From Duodenibacillus intestinigallinarum (lineage in GTDB: Bacteria > Pseudomonadota > Gammaproteobacteria > Burkholderiales > Burkholderiaceae_F), in the NCBI GenBank assembly GCA_019117105.1, contig DXAH01000056.1, positions 1-14,675 on the forward strand: a stretch of DNA of 14,675 nucleotides, written 5' to 3'. The notes under the pieces were generated by a model. It searched no databases. It saw only the letters and a program-made list of their open reading frames with translations, and was not told where the DNA came from. Numbering within the stretch: position 1 is the stretch's first letter; each line of letters begins with the position of its first letter. Below are positions 1 to 5,528 of the stretch, piece by piece. The translations under genes were made by a program, and so were the position numbers.

Positions 1-1
1 C

Positions 2-184
2 GGTTACGCAGTTCTGCGTGCGGAAGCCGGACGCCGCCAGTGCTTCGCGGCGCTTGAGGATACGTACATCACGATGATCTTTGCCTCAAGTGCAAAGACC
101 GTGGCGGACGCCGAGAAAGAGTTCACAGACGAATGGGATTTACTAACGACCAACGCCGAAGGCGGGTTGAGGGGGAAAGTATGA
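2..184 (+). CDS. C-terminal end of an unrecognised phage protein (5' partial)
   Basis: The reading frame is open from the left edge of the window to a TGA stop and gives the last 60 residues of a protein whose start lies outside. The tail begins GYAVLRAEAGRR and contains a mixed acidic and hydrophobic helix-like stretch (ALEDTYITMIFA, then VADAEKEFTDEWDLL). I do not recognise the family and see no catalytic motif. Its stop overlaps the start codon of the next gene (ATGA), which points to translational coupling within one operon. Codon use looks like that of the downstream genes, which supports a real coding frame. Its place just before the small TLLTG protein and the portal suggests a packaging or morphogenesis gene, but that is position only. 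Confidence 0.6.
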   Translation, partial: GYAVLRAEAGRRQCFAALEDTYITMIFASSAKTVADAEKEFTDEWDLLTTNAEGGLRGKV

Positions 185-486
185 GTGGTGCAATCATTGC
201 CGGCGCAATCGTGGCTGGTGCCAGTGCCTTGACGGGCATGTACAGCGCGAACAAGCAAGCCAGCGCACAGCGTGACGCGGCTCGCAAGGCCGAACAGCAA
301 CAGCAGGCCGTTGCCGAACAGCAGCGTCAGCAGCAACGTCGCCAGAACGGCGGCAACAGCGCTGACATCAGCGGCATTCTGCAGCAGGACTCTCAGGGCG
401 GCGGTGGTGGCGGCACGCTTCTGACTGGTGCCGGTGGCGTGTCCGGTGATCGTCTGAATCTTGGTGGTGGTTCCACTCTGGGGTAA
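181..486 (+). CDS. Small Gln/Gly-rich phage protein with TLLTG motif
   Basis: This 101-residue protein has three visible parts. Residues 1-20 are small and hydrophobic (AIIAGAIVAGASALTG). Residues about 22-54 form a Gln/Ala/Arg-rich stretch likely to be a coiled coil. The tail is Gly-rich, with six glycines at 73-78 followed directly by TLLTGAGGV at 79-87 and an STLG end. Small proteins with a TLLTG-type C-terminus are common next to podovirus portal genes (established by recollection); their function is not settled. The ATG at 181 is chosen over an upstream in-frame start because a purine-rich GAGGGGGAAAG ribosome site sits just before it and because it overlaps the preceding stop. The hydrophobic N-terminus could be a membrane segment or a virion assembly patch. 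It may be a minor head or portal-associated protein, but this is inference. Confidence 0.8.
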   Translation: MSGAIIAGAIVAGASALTGMYSANKQASAQRDAARKAEQQQQAVAEQQRQQQRRQNGGNSADISGILQQDSQGGGGGGTLLTGAGGVSGDRLNLGGGSTLG

Positions 487-489
487 GTC

Positions 490-2181
490 ATGGACCGCAA
501 GGAGCTTCACGACTCGATCCTGCGGCGCTGGACGCAGCTCAAGACCGAGCGGGCGCCGTACATCGATCAGTGGTACGAGATCAGCCGCTTCATCACGCCG
601 GCGTCGGGGCGCTTCTTGGCGGCCGACTCTCCGCAGAACCTGTCGCGCTCTCGTTGGAATCGCATCTACAACAACACCGCGACCAGGGCCGCGAACATCT
701 TGGCCGCAGGGCTCATGTCAGGCATGACCGACCCTGCTTCGCAGTGGTTTGCTCTCACGACTGGCGACCCGAACCTTGACAGTTCGCATGCTGTGAAGCA
801 GTGGCTTGACATGGTGCAGCGCATCCTCGAGATGGCTTTCACTCGAACGAACACGTACCAAGCGCTTCACCACGGATGGCGCGAGGTTGGAACGATGGGC
901 GTGATGGCTATCGTCGTGCTCGAAGACCCAGCCAACGGGTTCTATTGCGTTCCGCTTGTTGCGGGTGAGTATGCAATTGGCGTGAACTACAAAGGTGAGC
1001 CCGATACGCTTTACCGCCGTTTCTCGATGACCGCAGGGCAACTTGTTGCGAAGTACGGCCGCAAGGCTGTTGGTCGCAATGTCCTCATGTGCTACGACGA
1101 TCAGAAGGCTGTCGATAAGCGCTTCCGCGTGATCCACGCAATCGAGCCCCGCTTTGAGCGTGATCCGTCCAAGATCGATAACAGGAACATGCCGTGGCGC
1201 TCAGTGGTGATGCTCCTGGACGGCGACGACGAAGGATATGGAATCCTTGAGGAAAGTGGCTACAACGAGTTCCCTGCAGTGGTAGGCCGTTGGGGTGCCT
1301 CCGGTTCGGACATCTACTCTGAAGAAGCGCCGGGCATGGTAGCGCTCGGCGACGTCAAACAGCTTCAGCACCAAGAGCTGCAGAAGGGCAACGCCATTGA
1401 CTTCCAAGTCGATCCGCCGAAGATTCTTCCCACGACCGCCAAGGATAAAGAGATTGACTTCCTGCCGGGCGGCATCAGCTACGTGGATATGCCGAACTCC
1501 GCACATCAGGTGCAGTCAGCTTTCAATGTTGCATTGAACCTGCAGCACTTAACGGCTGATATGCAGGAGGTTATGCAACGCATCAATCAGGCTTTCAACG
1601 TCGATCTTTTCTTGATGCTCTCGGGCTCGACCAAGAACATGACGGCGACCGAAGTTGCCGAGCGCCACGAGGAAAAGCTCATGATGCTCGGCCCCGTGCT
1701 CTCGCGTCTGAATCACGAGGTGCTGCGGCCTTTGATCGAACGCGCATACAACATCCTGGCTCGTGCCGGACAGATTCCTCCGCCTCCGCCCGAGCTCGTG
1801 GGGCAACAGCTCAATATCGAATACACCTCGATGCTGGCACGCTCTCAGCGCGCTATCCGCGCAAACGGCTTGACGAACTTCCTCGGCATGATCGGTCAGA
1901 TCGCGCAGTTCAAGCCGGAAGCGCTGCTGAAGATCAACGCCTTCAACGCTGTCAACGAATATGCCGACTACTACAGCGTGGCGCCGTCTGTCGTGGTACC
2001 GGACGACGAGGCTCAGGCTCAGCTCCAGGCGCAGCAGCAGGCGCAACAGCAGCAGGCTCAGGCCGAGCAGATGCAGCAGGGCGCTGATGCTTTGAGCAAG
2101 CTTGGTCGCGTACCGACTGGTGACTCGACTATGGCCGGGCAAGCGGTTAACGCGCTCGGTGCTTTGGCGGGTCAGGCATAA
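490..2181 (+). CDS. Portal (head-to-tail connecting) protein
   Basis: This 563-residue protein is the portal, the dodecameric ring at one capsid vertex through which DNA is packaged and ejected. It nucleates procapsid assembly with the scaffold protein. The sequence matches the podovirus head-to-tail connector family: an N-terminal helical segment (LKTERAPYIDQWYEISRFI), then RWNRIYNNTATRAANILAAG and LMSGMTDPASQWFALTT, all hallmark blocks of that family. A later block (KNMTATEVAERHEEK) is the conserved helix near the channel. Length is normal. Residues about 507-531 are almost all Gln, Ala and Glu, probably a flexible or coiled C-terminal extension. It starts 3 bases after the preceding stop, behind a weak GGGG ribosome site, and is followed by an intrinsic terminator. 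The C-terminal Gln-rich tract is the only unusual part. The assignment is secure at family level. Confidence 0.95.
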   Translation: MDRKELHDSILRRWTQLKTERAPYIDQWYEISRFITPASGRFLAADSPQNLSRSRWNRIYNNTATRAANILAAGLMSGMTDPASQWFALTTGDPNLDSSHAVKQWLDMVQRILEMAFTRTNTYQALHHGWREVGTMGVMAIVVLEDPANGFYCVPLVAGEYAIGVNYKGEPDTLYRRFSMTAGQLVAKYGRKAVGRNVLMCYDDQKAVDKRFRVIHAIEPRFERDPSKIDNRNMPWRSVVMLLDGDDEGYGILEESGYNEFPAVVGRWGASGSDIYSEEAPGMVALGDVKQLQHQELQKGNAIDFQVDPPKILPTTAKDKEIDFLPGGISYVDMPNSAHQVQSAFNVALNLQHLTADMQEVMQRINQAFNVDLFLMLSGSTKNMTATEVAERHEEKLMMLGPVLSRLNHEVLRPLIERAYNILARAGQIPPPPPELVGQQLNIEYTSMLARSQRAIRANGLTNFLGMIGQIAQFKPEALLKINAFNAVNEYADYYSVAPSVVVPDDEAQAQLQAQQQAQQQQAQAEQMQQGADALSKLGRVPTGDSTMAGQAVNALGALAGQA

Positions 2182-2216
2182 CGAATACTCCCGAGGACCG
2201 TCAATGGACGGCTTTT

Positions 2217-2250
2217 GGCGGGGCTCCAGCGAGAGGCTCCGCCTTTTTTT
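2217..2250 (+). terminator. Intrinsic terminator after the portal gene
   Basis: A 9-bp stem forms between GGCGGGGCT (2217-2225) and GGCTCCGCC (2235-2243), with two G-U pairs and a 9-base loop, and is followed at once by seven T residues (2244-2250). This is a classical Rho-independent terminator for + strand transcription. A smaller hairpin, CCGTC-AATG-GACGG (2198-2211), followed by CTTTT, lies just upstream and may add to it. The terminator lies inside the late operon, so it probably reduces rather than ends transcription into the capsid genes. Confidence 0.8.
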
Positions 2251-2252
2251 GT

Positions 2253-2266
2253 GTGCGCGTGAGCCG
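2253..2266 (+). repeat. 14-base intergenic repeat, copy 1
   Basis: GTGCGCGTGAGCCG lies 2 bases after the terminator T-tract and recurs exactly at 8175-8188, in the gap before the gp14-like gene. Both copies are in frame with the next gene and could encode a Met-Arg-Val-Ser-Arg start from GTG. No ribosome site precedes this copy, so a noncoding role or chance are also possible. Function unknown. Confidence 0.5.
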
Positions 2267-2282
2267 ATTTGCCCGTGTGATC

Positions 2283-2606
2283 ATGCAGCGCATGAAGAAA
2301 AGAGACCCTTTTGATCTGCAGGCTTTGGCCGAAACGCGCGAGGAAATTGAGTTTCAGCGTGAGCAACGCATGGCCCGTTTCCGCGACCAAGTCAAGGCCG
2401 CAATGAGCACGAAGGATGGTCGGGAAATGATCTTCTCGATCCTTGACCTTTGCCAGCTCCAAGTTTCGAGTTTCAACACCAATGCGCTGTCGATGGCTTT
2501 TGCCGAGGGCCGCCGCAGTGTCGGGCTCGATCTGCAGGGCTCTCTTGATCCTGATCTCTACCTTTTGATGTTGAGAGAACAGCATGACAGACGAAACAAA
2601 CATTGA
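2283..2606 (+). CDS. Bbp19-like small phage protein
   Basis: This 107-residue protein (from ATG 2283) has a charged N-terminal helix (residues about 10-40) and a conserved core: GREMIFSILDLCQLQVSSF (46-64) and SMAFAEGRRSVGLDL (70-84), ending with a DPDLYLLMLRE segment. The pattern of a helix, then a phenylalanine, then FxEGRRxVGxxL matches the Bbp19-like domain of small phage proteins encoded near the portal in BPP-1-like phages (family recalled, not searched). Function is unknown; the position between portal and scaffold suggests a role in head assembly. The start is uncertain: GTG 2253, GTG 2259, ATG 2283 and ATG 2292 are all in frame and none has a good ribosome site. I prefer an ATG because the 2253 GTG lies in a repeated intergenic element right behind a terminator. 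The 3' end overlaps the scaffold gene by 23 bases. Confidence 0.8.
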   Translation: MQRMKKRDPFDLQALAETREEIEFQREQRMARFRDQVKAAMSTKDGREMIFSILDLCQLQVSSFNTNALSMAFAEGRRSVGLDLQGSLDPDLYLLMLREQHDRRNKH

Positions 2607-3306
2607 TACCGGCGCGACCGAAAACGCAACTCAGGCCACCGGTATGGAAGGCGGAAACGGGCAGGCTGCATCCGCCGGAGCTGAAGGCTCGGCTTCTTCT
2701 GCTGCTACCACGCAACCTGAAGGCAATTTGCGGACGGGCGCGGCTGGAGAAGCGAAAGAAGGCGATGGCGAAGGCTCCAAGCCTGAAGGTGATTCCAAAA
2801 CTGGCGACGAGAAGAAGGAGCAGCAGGAAGGCGCTCCCGAGTCTTATGAGGACTTCAAGGCTCCTGAAGGTCTGAAGTACGACGGTCAGGTGATGGACGC
2901 TTTCAAGGAAGTGGCCAAGGAGACAAATCTGTCGCAGACGCAGGCGCAGCACCTTTTGGACAAGGTCGTTCCCGTCCTGGCGCAGCGCCAGATGGCTCAG
3001 ATTGCCGAGGTGTCGAAACAGTGGGCTGAGCGCAGTCAGGCGGACAAGGAATTGTCGGCTGATTGGAATCGCTCGATGGCGGACATTGCGCGTGTGCGCG
3101 ACCGCTTTGCGAAGAACGAGGACGGGTCGGTTGATCCCGACATAGCCGAGTTCATGAGCACGCCCATTGGTAATCATCCGGGCTTGTTGAAGCTCCTAGC
3201 TCGAGCAGGACGCGCTATCGGCGAAGGCTCTTTCCCGCGCGGTTCTGAAGCCGGCGACGGAAAGGTTTCTCCGGGCGATTTCTACAAATCCGCGAAACGA
3301 GGTTAA
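2584..3306 (+). CDS. Capsid scaffold / assembly protein
   Basis: This 240-residue protein has the layout of a podovirus scaffold. Residues 1-85 are acidic, rich in Gly, Ala, Glu, Ser and Thr, and look disordered. Residues about 87-215 are helical and conserved: ESYEDFKAPEGLKYDG, then LLDKVVPVLAQRQ, then IGNHPGLLKLLARAGRAIGEG. The C-terminus is basic (YKSAKRG), as expected for a scaffold tail that touches the capsid shell. It would guide shell assembly inside the procapsid and then leave or be degraded. Some database entries call this family an endoprotease, but I see no clear catalytic triad and prefer scaffold. It starts inside the end of the preceding gene and stops 3 bases before the major capsid gene, the standard scaffold-capsid order. 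The ATG at 2584 has a modest GAGA ribosome site. Confidence 0.85.
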   Translation: MTDETNIDTGATENATQATGMEGGNGQAASAGAEGSASSAATTQPEGNLRTGAAGEAKEGDGEGSKPEGDSKTGDEKKEQQEGAPESYEDFKAPEGLKYDGQVMDAFKEVAKETNLSQTQAQHLLDKVVPVLAQRQMAQIAEVSKQWAERSQADKELSADWNRSMADIARVRDRFAKNEDGSVDPDIAEFMSTPIGNHPGLLKLLARAGRAIGEGSFPRGSEAGDGKVSPGDFYKSAKRG

Positions 3307-3309
3307 CAA

Positions 3310-4338
3310 ATGAGTGGTTTGATTGCTGACGGCCAGGCTCTCACTTTGGCCGACTACGAAAGCATGGTGACGGACAAGGATGTGAGCCGTAAGGTTCTCA
3401 TTCACACGATCCGTGACTACATGCCTTTCTTTGATCAGGGCGTGATTCTCCCCGCCAACAACGGTGACACGGACAAGGGCCAGATCATCACGAAGTACCC
3501 GGAAGGTCAGCTTCGCGCCTACAACGAAGGCTGGGTTGCTGAAGAGGTTCTGGGTGCGGCGGCTCGCTACACGGCAAGCATGGTTCGCACGCGCTCCGTG
3601 GTTGACGTGTCTTTGTACAACACCCGCAAGCCGGGTGAACGCGAAGCATGGCGTCTGCGCAAGGATGAAGGCTTCATGAAGGGCTTGGCTCGCCAGGCGG
3701 TGCGCCGCGTCTTCTACGGTGATCCTTCGGTTGATGCCCGAGATTGCCTTGGTTTGTCTCAGATTGTCGTGCCGACTTCCAAAGCCTTTGGCGCCCGCTG
3801 CATCAATGCGGGCGGTACGTCGGCAGGCAAGCTGACTGACATCTGGCTGATCAACTGGAAGCCTGATGGCATGTACATGTTCTACCCGCAGGGCGGCGAA
3901 GGCCCCGGTCTCACGGTAGACAACATGGGTGAACAGTACATCAACGACAAGAACAACAAGGCATTCCGTGCGCTTGTGACTGAATTCGGTTGGGACATCG
4001 GCGTGGCAGCGTATGACCCTGAAGCTGTCGTTCGCATCTGCAATGTGGATACGTCCAGGCTCTCCAAGAAGAACACGACTTCCGGAGCGCCTGATCTGAT
4101 CGACCTGATGACGCAGGCTCTGGAAATGCTGCCTGACGATGCTTCCGGCCGTATCGCGTTCTACATGAACGACACGATCCGCTCGGTTCTCCGTCGCCAG
4201 ATGCAGAACAAGGACAACGCTTTCCTGACGTGGGCCGAAATCGCAGGCCGTAAGGTCCTTTCCTACGGCGACACTCCGATCCACAAGCTTGGTTCCGACG
4301 TGATCGGCAACACTGGCAATGCCCTTACGTTCTCTTAA
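3310..4338 (+). CDS. Major capsid protein
   Basis: This 342-residue protein would form the icosahedral head shell (HK97-type fold expected for the family). Visible family features are the N-terminal LTLADYESM segment, a block with RTRSVVDVSLYNTRKPGEREAW (split here as residues about 93-114), and GLARQAVRRVFYGD (125-138), where the FYGD motif is typical of this podovirus capsid group. The C-terminal half contains the long helix DLMTQALEMLP and the segment RIAFYMNDTIRSVLRRQM. Length is normal for the BPP-1-like group, and no cleaved prohead protease domain is seen. A GAGG ribosome site (3299-3302) sits 7 bases before the ATG. It follows the scaffold and precedes a cement protein, so the whole head shell set is contiguous. 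Its codon use, with strong G/C third positions, suggests high expression. Confidence 0.93.
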   Translation: MSGLIADGQALTLADYESMVTDKDVSRKVLIHTIRDYMPFFDQGVILPANNGDTDKGQIITKYPEGQLRAYNEGWVAEEVLGAAARYTASMVRTRSVVDVSLYNTRKPGEREAWRLRKDEGFMKGLARQAVRRVFYGDPSVDARDCLGLSQIVVPTSKAFGARCINAGGTSAGKLTDIWLINWKPDGMYMFYPQGGEGPGLTVDNMGEQYINDKNNKAFRALVTEFGWDIGVAAYDPEAVVRICNVDTSRLSKKNTTSGAPDLIDLMTQALEMLPDDASGRIAFYMNDTIRSVLRRQMQNKDNAFLTWAEIAGRKVLSYGDTPIHKLGSDVIGNTGNALTFS

Positions 4339-4351
4339 AGGAGGTGATCCA
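4338..4351 (+). promoter_or_regulatory. Extended Shine-Dalgarno site of the cement gene
   Basis: AAGGAGGTGATCCA is an exact 14-base complement to the bacterial 16S rRNA 3' end (UGGAUCACCUCCUU), far beyond the usual 4-7 bases. The GGAGG core ends 8 bases before ATG 4353, an ideal distance. The element overlaps the last base of the capsid protein stop codon. It fixes the start of the next gene at ATG 4353 instead of the in-frame GTG at 4344, which lies inside the site. Confidence 0.9.
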
Positions 4352-4352
4352 A

Positions 4353-4787
4353 ATGGCCTGTTTTGATCTTGAAATGCAGCTCTGCGCTGCGAAGAGCATC
4401 GCCACTGCCATCACGTCGGACGCCTACGACTTTGGTCAGGAACATCCGAACTCCGGCGCCTGGGCTGATCCGATCTATCTCGTGATTCATCCGACAAAGG
4501 CAGGGACCGGCAACGTTGCGGCCACAAACGGCGTGACGTTCTCGATTGATGACTCTGCCGATGGATCGGCCTTCACGTCGATTCTGACTCTGCCCGCAAT
4601 GGCTGGCTCTGACGTCAAGGAAGACATCGTGATTCCGCTGCCGGTTAAGCATCGCCAGCACGTGCGCTTGTCTTCGACCGTCAAGGGCACGATTACCGGC
4701 ACGATTGACGCCTACCTGACGAATTCGTTCGGTCTCCCGAACCAGTACAAGAAGGTCGGCATCGACATCGTTCCGACTACTGACTAA
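4353..4787 (+). CDS. Capsid cement/decoration protein, Bbp16-like
   Basis: This 144-residue protein resembles the Bbp16-type capsid cement protein of Bordetella phage BPP-1, a jellyroll protein that sits on the outside of the shell and stabilises it. The visible pattern is an N-terminal LEMQLCAAKSIATAITSDAYDFG segment (split by charge at residues 6-28), a series of short beta strands (PIYLVIHP, VTFSIDDSADGSAF, DIVIPLP), a basic HRQHVRLSS turn and a closing beta region (GTITGTIDAYLT). Length fits the family. It follows the major capsid gene with 14 bases between stop and start, and its ribosome site is unusually strong, as expected for a protein needed in hundreds of copies. A strong terminator follows. 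The assignment rests on recalled family pattern; the alternative is another unrelated beta-rich decoration protein. Confidence 0.75.
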   Translation: MACFDLEMQLCAAKSIATAITSDAYDFGQEHPNSGAWADPIYLVIHPTKAGTGNVAATNGVTFSIDDSADGSAFTSILTLPAMAGSDVKEDIVIPLPVKHRQHVRLSSTVKGTITGTIDAYLTNSFGLPNQYKKVGIDIVPTTD

Positions 4788-4815
4788 GGCCTCCGGCTAG
4801 AGTCGCTCATCATGG

Positions 4816-4842
4816 AAAGGGGGTGGAAACATCCCCTTTTTT
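4816..4842 (+). terminator. Near-perfect intrinsic terminator between head and tail genes
   Basis: The 10-bp stem AAAGGGGGTG (4816-4825) / CATCCCCTTT (4830-4839) closes on a GAAA tetraloop (4826-4829), with one G-U pair (4823 with 4832). The T-tract runs 4837-4842. On the minus strand no comparable T-tract follows, so it acts on + strand transcripts. It ends 3 bases before the start codon of the adaptor gene, the position that corresponds to the T-phi terminator between T7 genes 10 and 11. Confidence 0.88.
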
Positions 4843-4845
4843 GAT

Positions 4846-5526
4846 ATGGCAACAGAAGTAGATATTTGCAATTTGGCTCTCTCGCTTTTGGGCGAAGAGG
4901 CGAACGTCGTTTCTATCGATCCAAGTGACGGCTCAGAAAACGCAGGGCTTTGCGGCCGTTGGCTGCCGATGGCCAAGCGCCGGCTCTTTGAAGAAGAGAA
5001 CTGGAGCTTTGCGCAGAAGCGTGCCCGGCTCTCGGAGCTGTCAGGCGTGGATGCGACGCTGTACGGATCGGACAAAGCTTATGCCTATCCCTCAGACGCC
5101 GTGCGCATCATTGATCTGTACGAGCAGAAGAGCGCAACGACAAACGATTATGTGTTCTCGATTGACCCGGATGATGCCCGTCCTTTTGAGGATGATCCTG
5201 TCCCGCGAGAGCGATGGCGCGTTGAGTACAACCCTTCCAACAGCAATCGACAGATCATCACAAACGTAGAGAAAGCTGTGGCGCATTACACGGCATTCAT
5301 CGACTCGGTCGCGCTCTATCCCGCCTACTTCACGGAGCCGCTCGTGGTGCTCCTGGCGTCCTATCTTGTCGGTCCAATCAAGCGTCAAAGTTCCGCCTCG
5401 ACAGAGGCCACGAACTTGATGAAGCAGTATCAGCAGTCCTTGTCGCTGGCAAAGACGATAGATGCGCAGGCGACTCGCCAAAAGACGCTGTTCGTTCCGA
5501 CCAAAATCTCCAGCCGATGGGTGTAA
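4846..5526 (+). CDS. Tail tubular protein A-like adaptor (head-tail connector)
   Basis: This 226-residue protein is the adaptor that binds beneath the portal and begins the short tail tube, equivalent in position to T7 gp11. The N-terminus shows the family signature: ICNLALSLLGEEANVVSID (7-25), DPSDGSENAGLC, WLPMAKRRLFEEENWSFAQKRA (split at residues 39-60), then YAYPSDAVRIIDLY (79-92). The middle has a strand pattern RWRVEYN, and the C-terminal half is helical (AVAHYTAFIDS, EPLVVLLASYLVGPI). Length is normal. The ATG at 4846 fits the family start, yet no ribosome site stands in front of it: the only purine run, AAAGGGGG, is 22 bases away and buried in the terminator stem. Its expression therefore depends on readthrough of the terminator. 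The next gene starts 2 bases after its stop. Confidence 0.9.
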   Translation: MATEVDICNLALSLLGEEANVVSIDPSDGSENAGLCGRWLPMAKRRLFEEENWSFAQKRARLSELSGVDATLYGSDKAYAYPSDAVRIIDLYEQKSATTNDYVFSIDPDDARPFEDDPVPRERWRVEYNPSNSNRQIITNVEKAVAHYTAFIDSVALYPAYFTEPLVVLLASYLVGPIKRQSSASTEATNLMKQYQQSLSLAKTIDAQATRQKTLFVPTKISSRWV

Positions 5527-5528
5527 TC

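Noticed and set aside
775..820. TTGACA sequence resembling a promoter -35 box
   Set aside because: It lies inside the portal gene and no matching -10 box stands at the right distance.
2003..2082. CAG-rich tract in the portal gene as a DNA repeat element
   Set aside because: It is a Gln/Ala-rich protein segment with mixed codons, common at portal C-termini, not a tandem DNA repeat.
2253..2266. Phage RNA polymerase promoter
   Set aside because: The repeated 14-mer is GC-rich, lacks an AT-rich melting region, and occurs only twice; no phage polymerase gene is visible in this window.
3196..4284. Long minus-strand open frame (362 codons) opposite the major capsid gene
   Set aside because: It mirrors the codon bias of the capsid gene, its product is rich in Arg, His and Val with no recognisable domain, and no ribosome site or promoter is seen.
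4338..4351. Possible fragment of a 16S rRNA gene on the minus strand
   Set aside because: Only 14 bases match, exactly the anti-Shine-Dalgarno tail, and the site is correctly spaced from a start codon; a ribosome binding site explains it fully.
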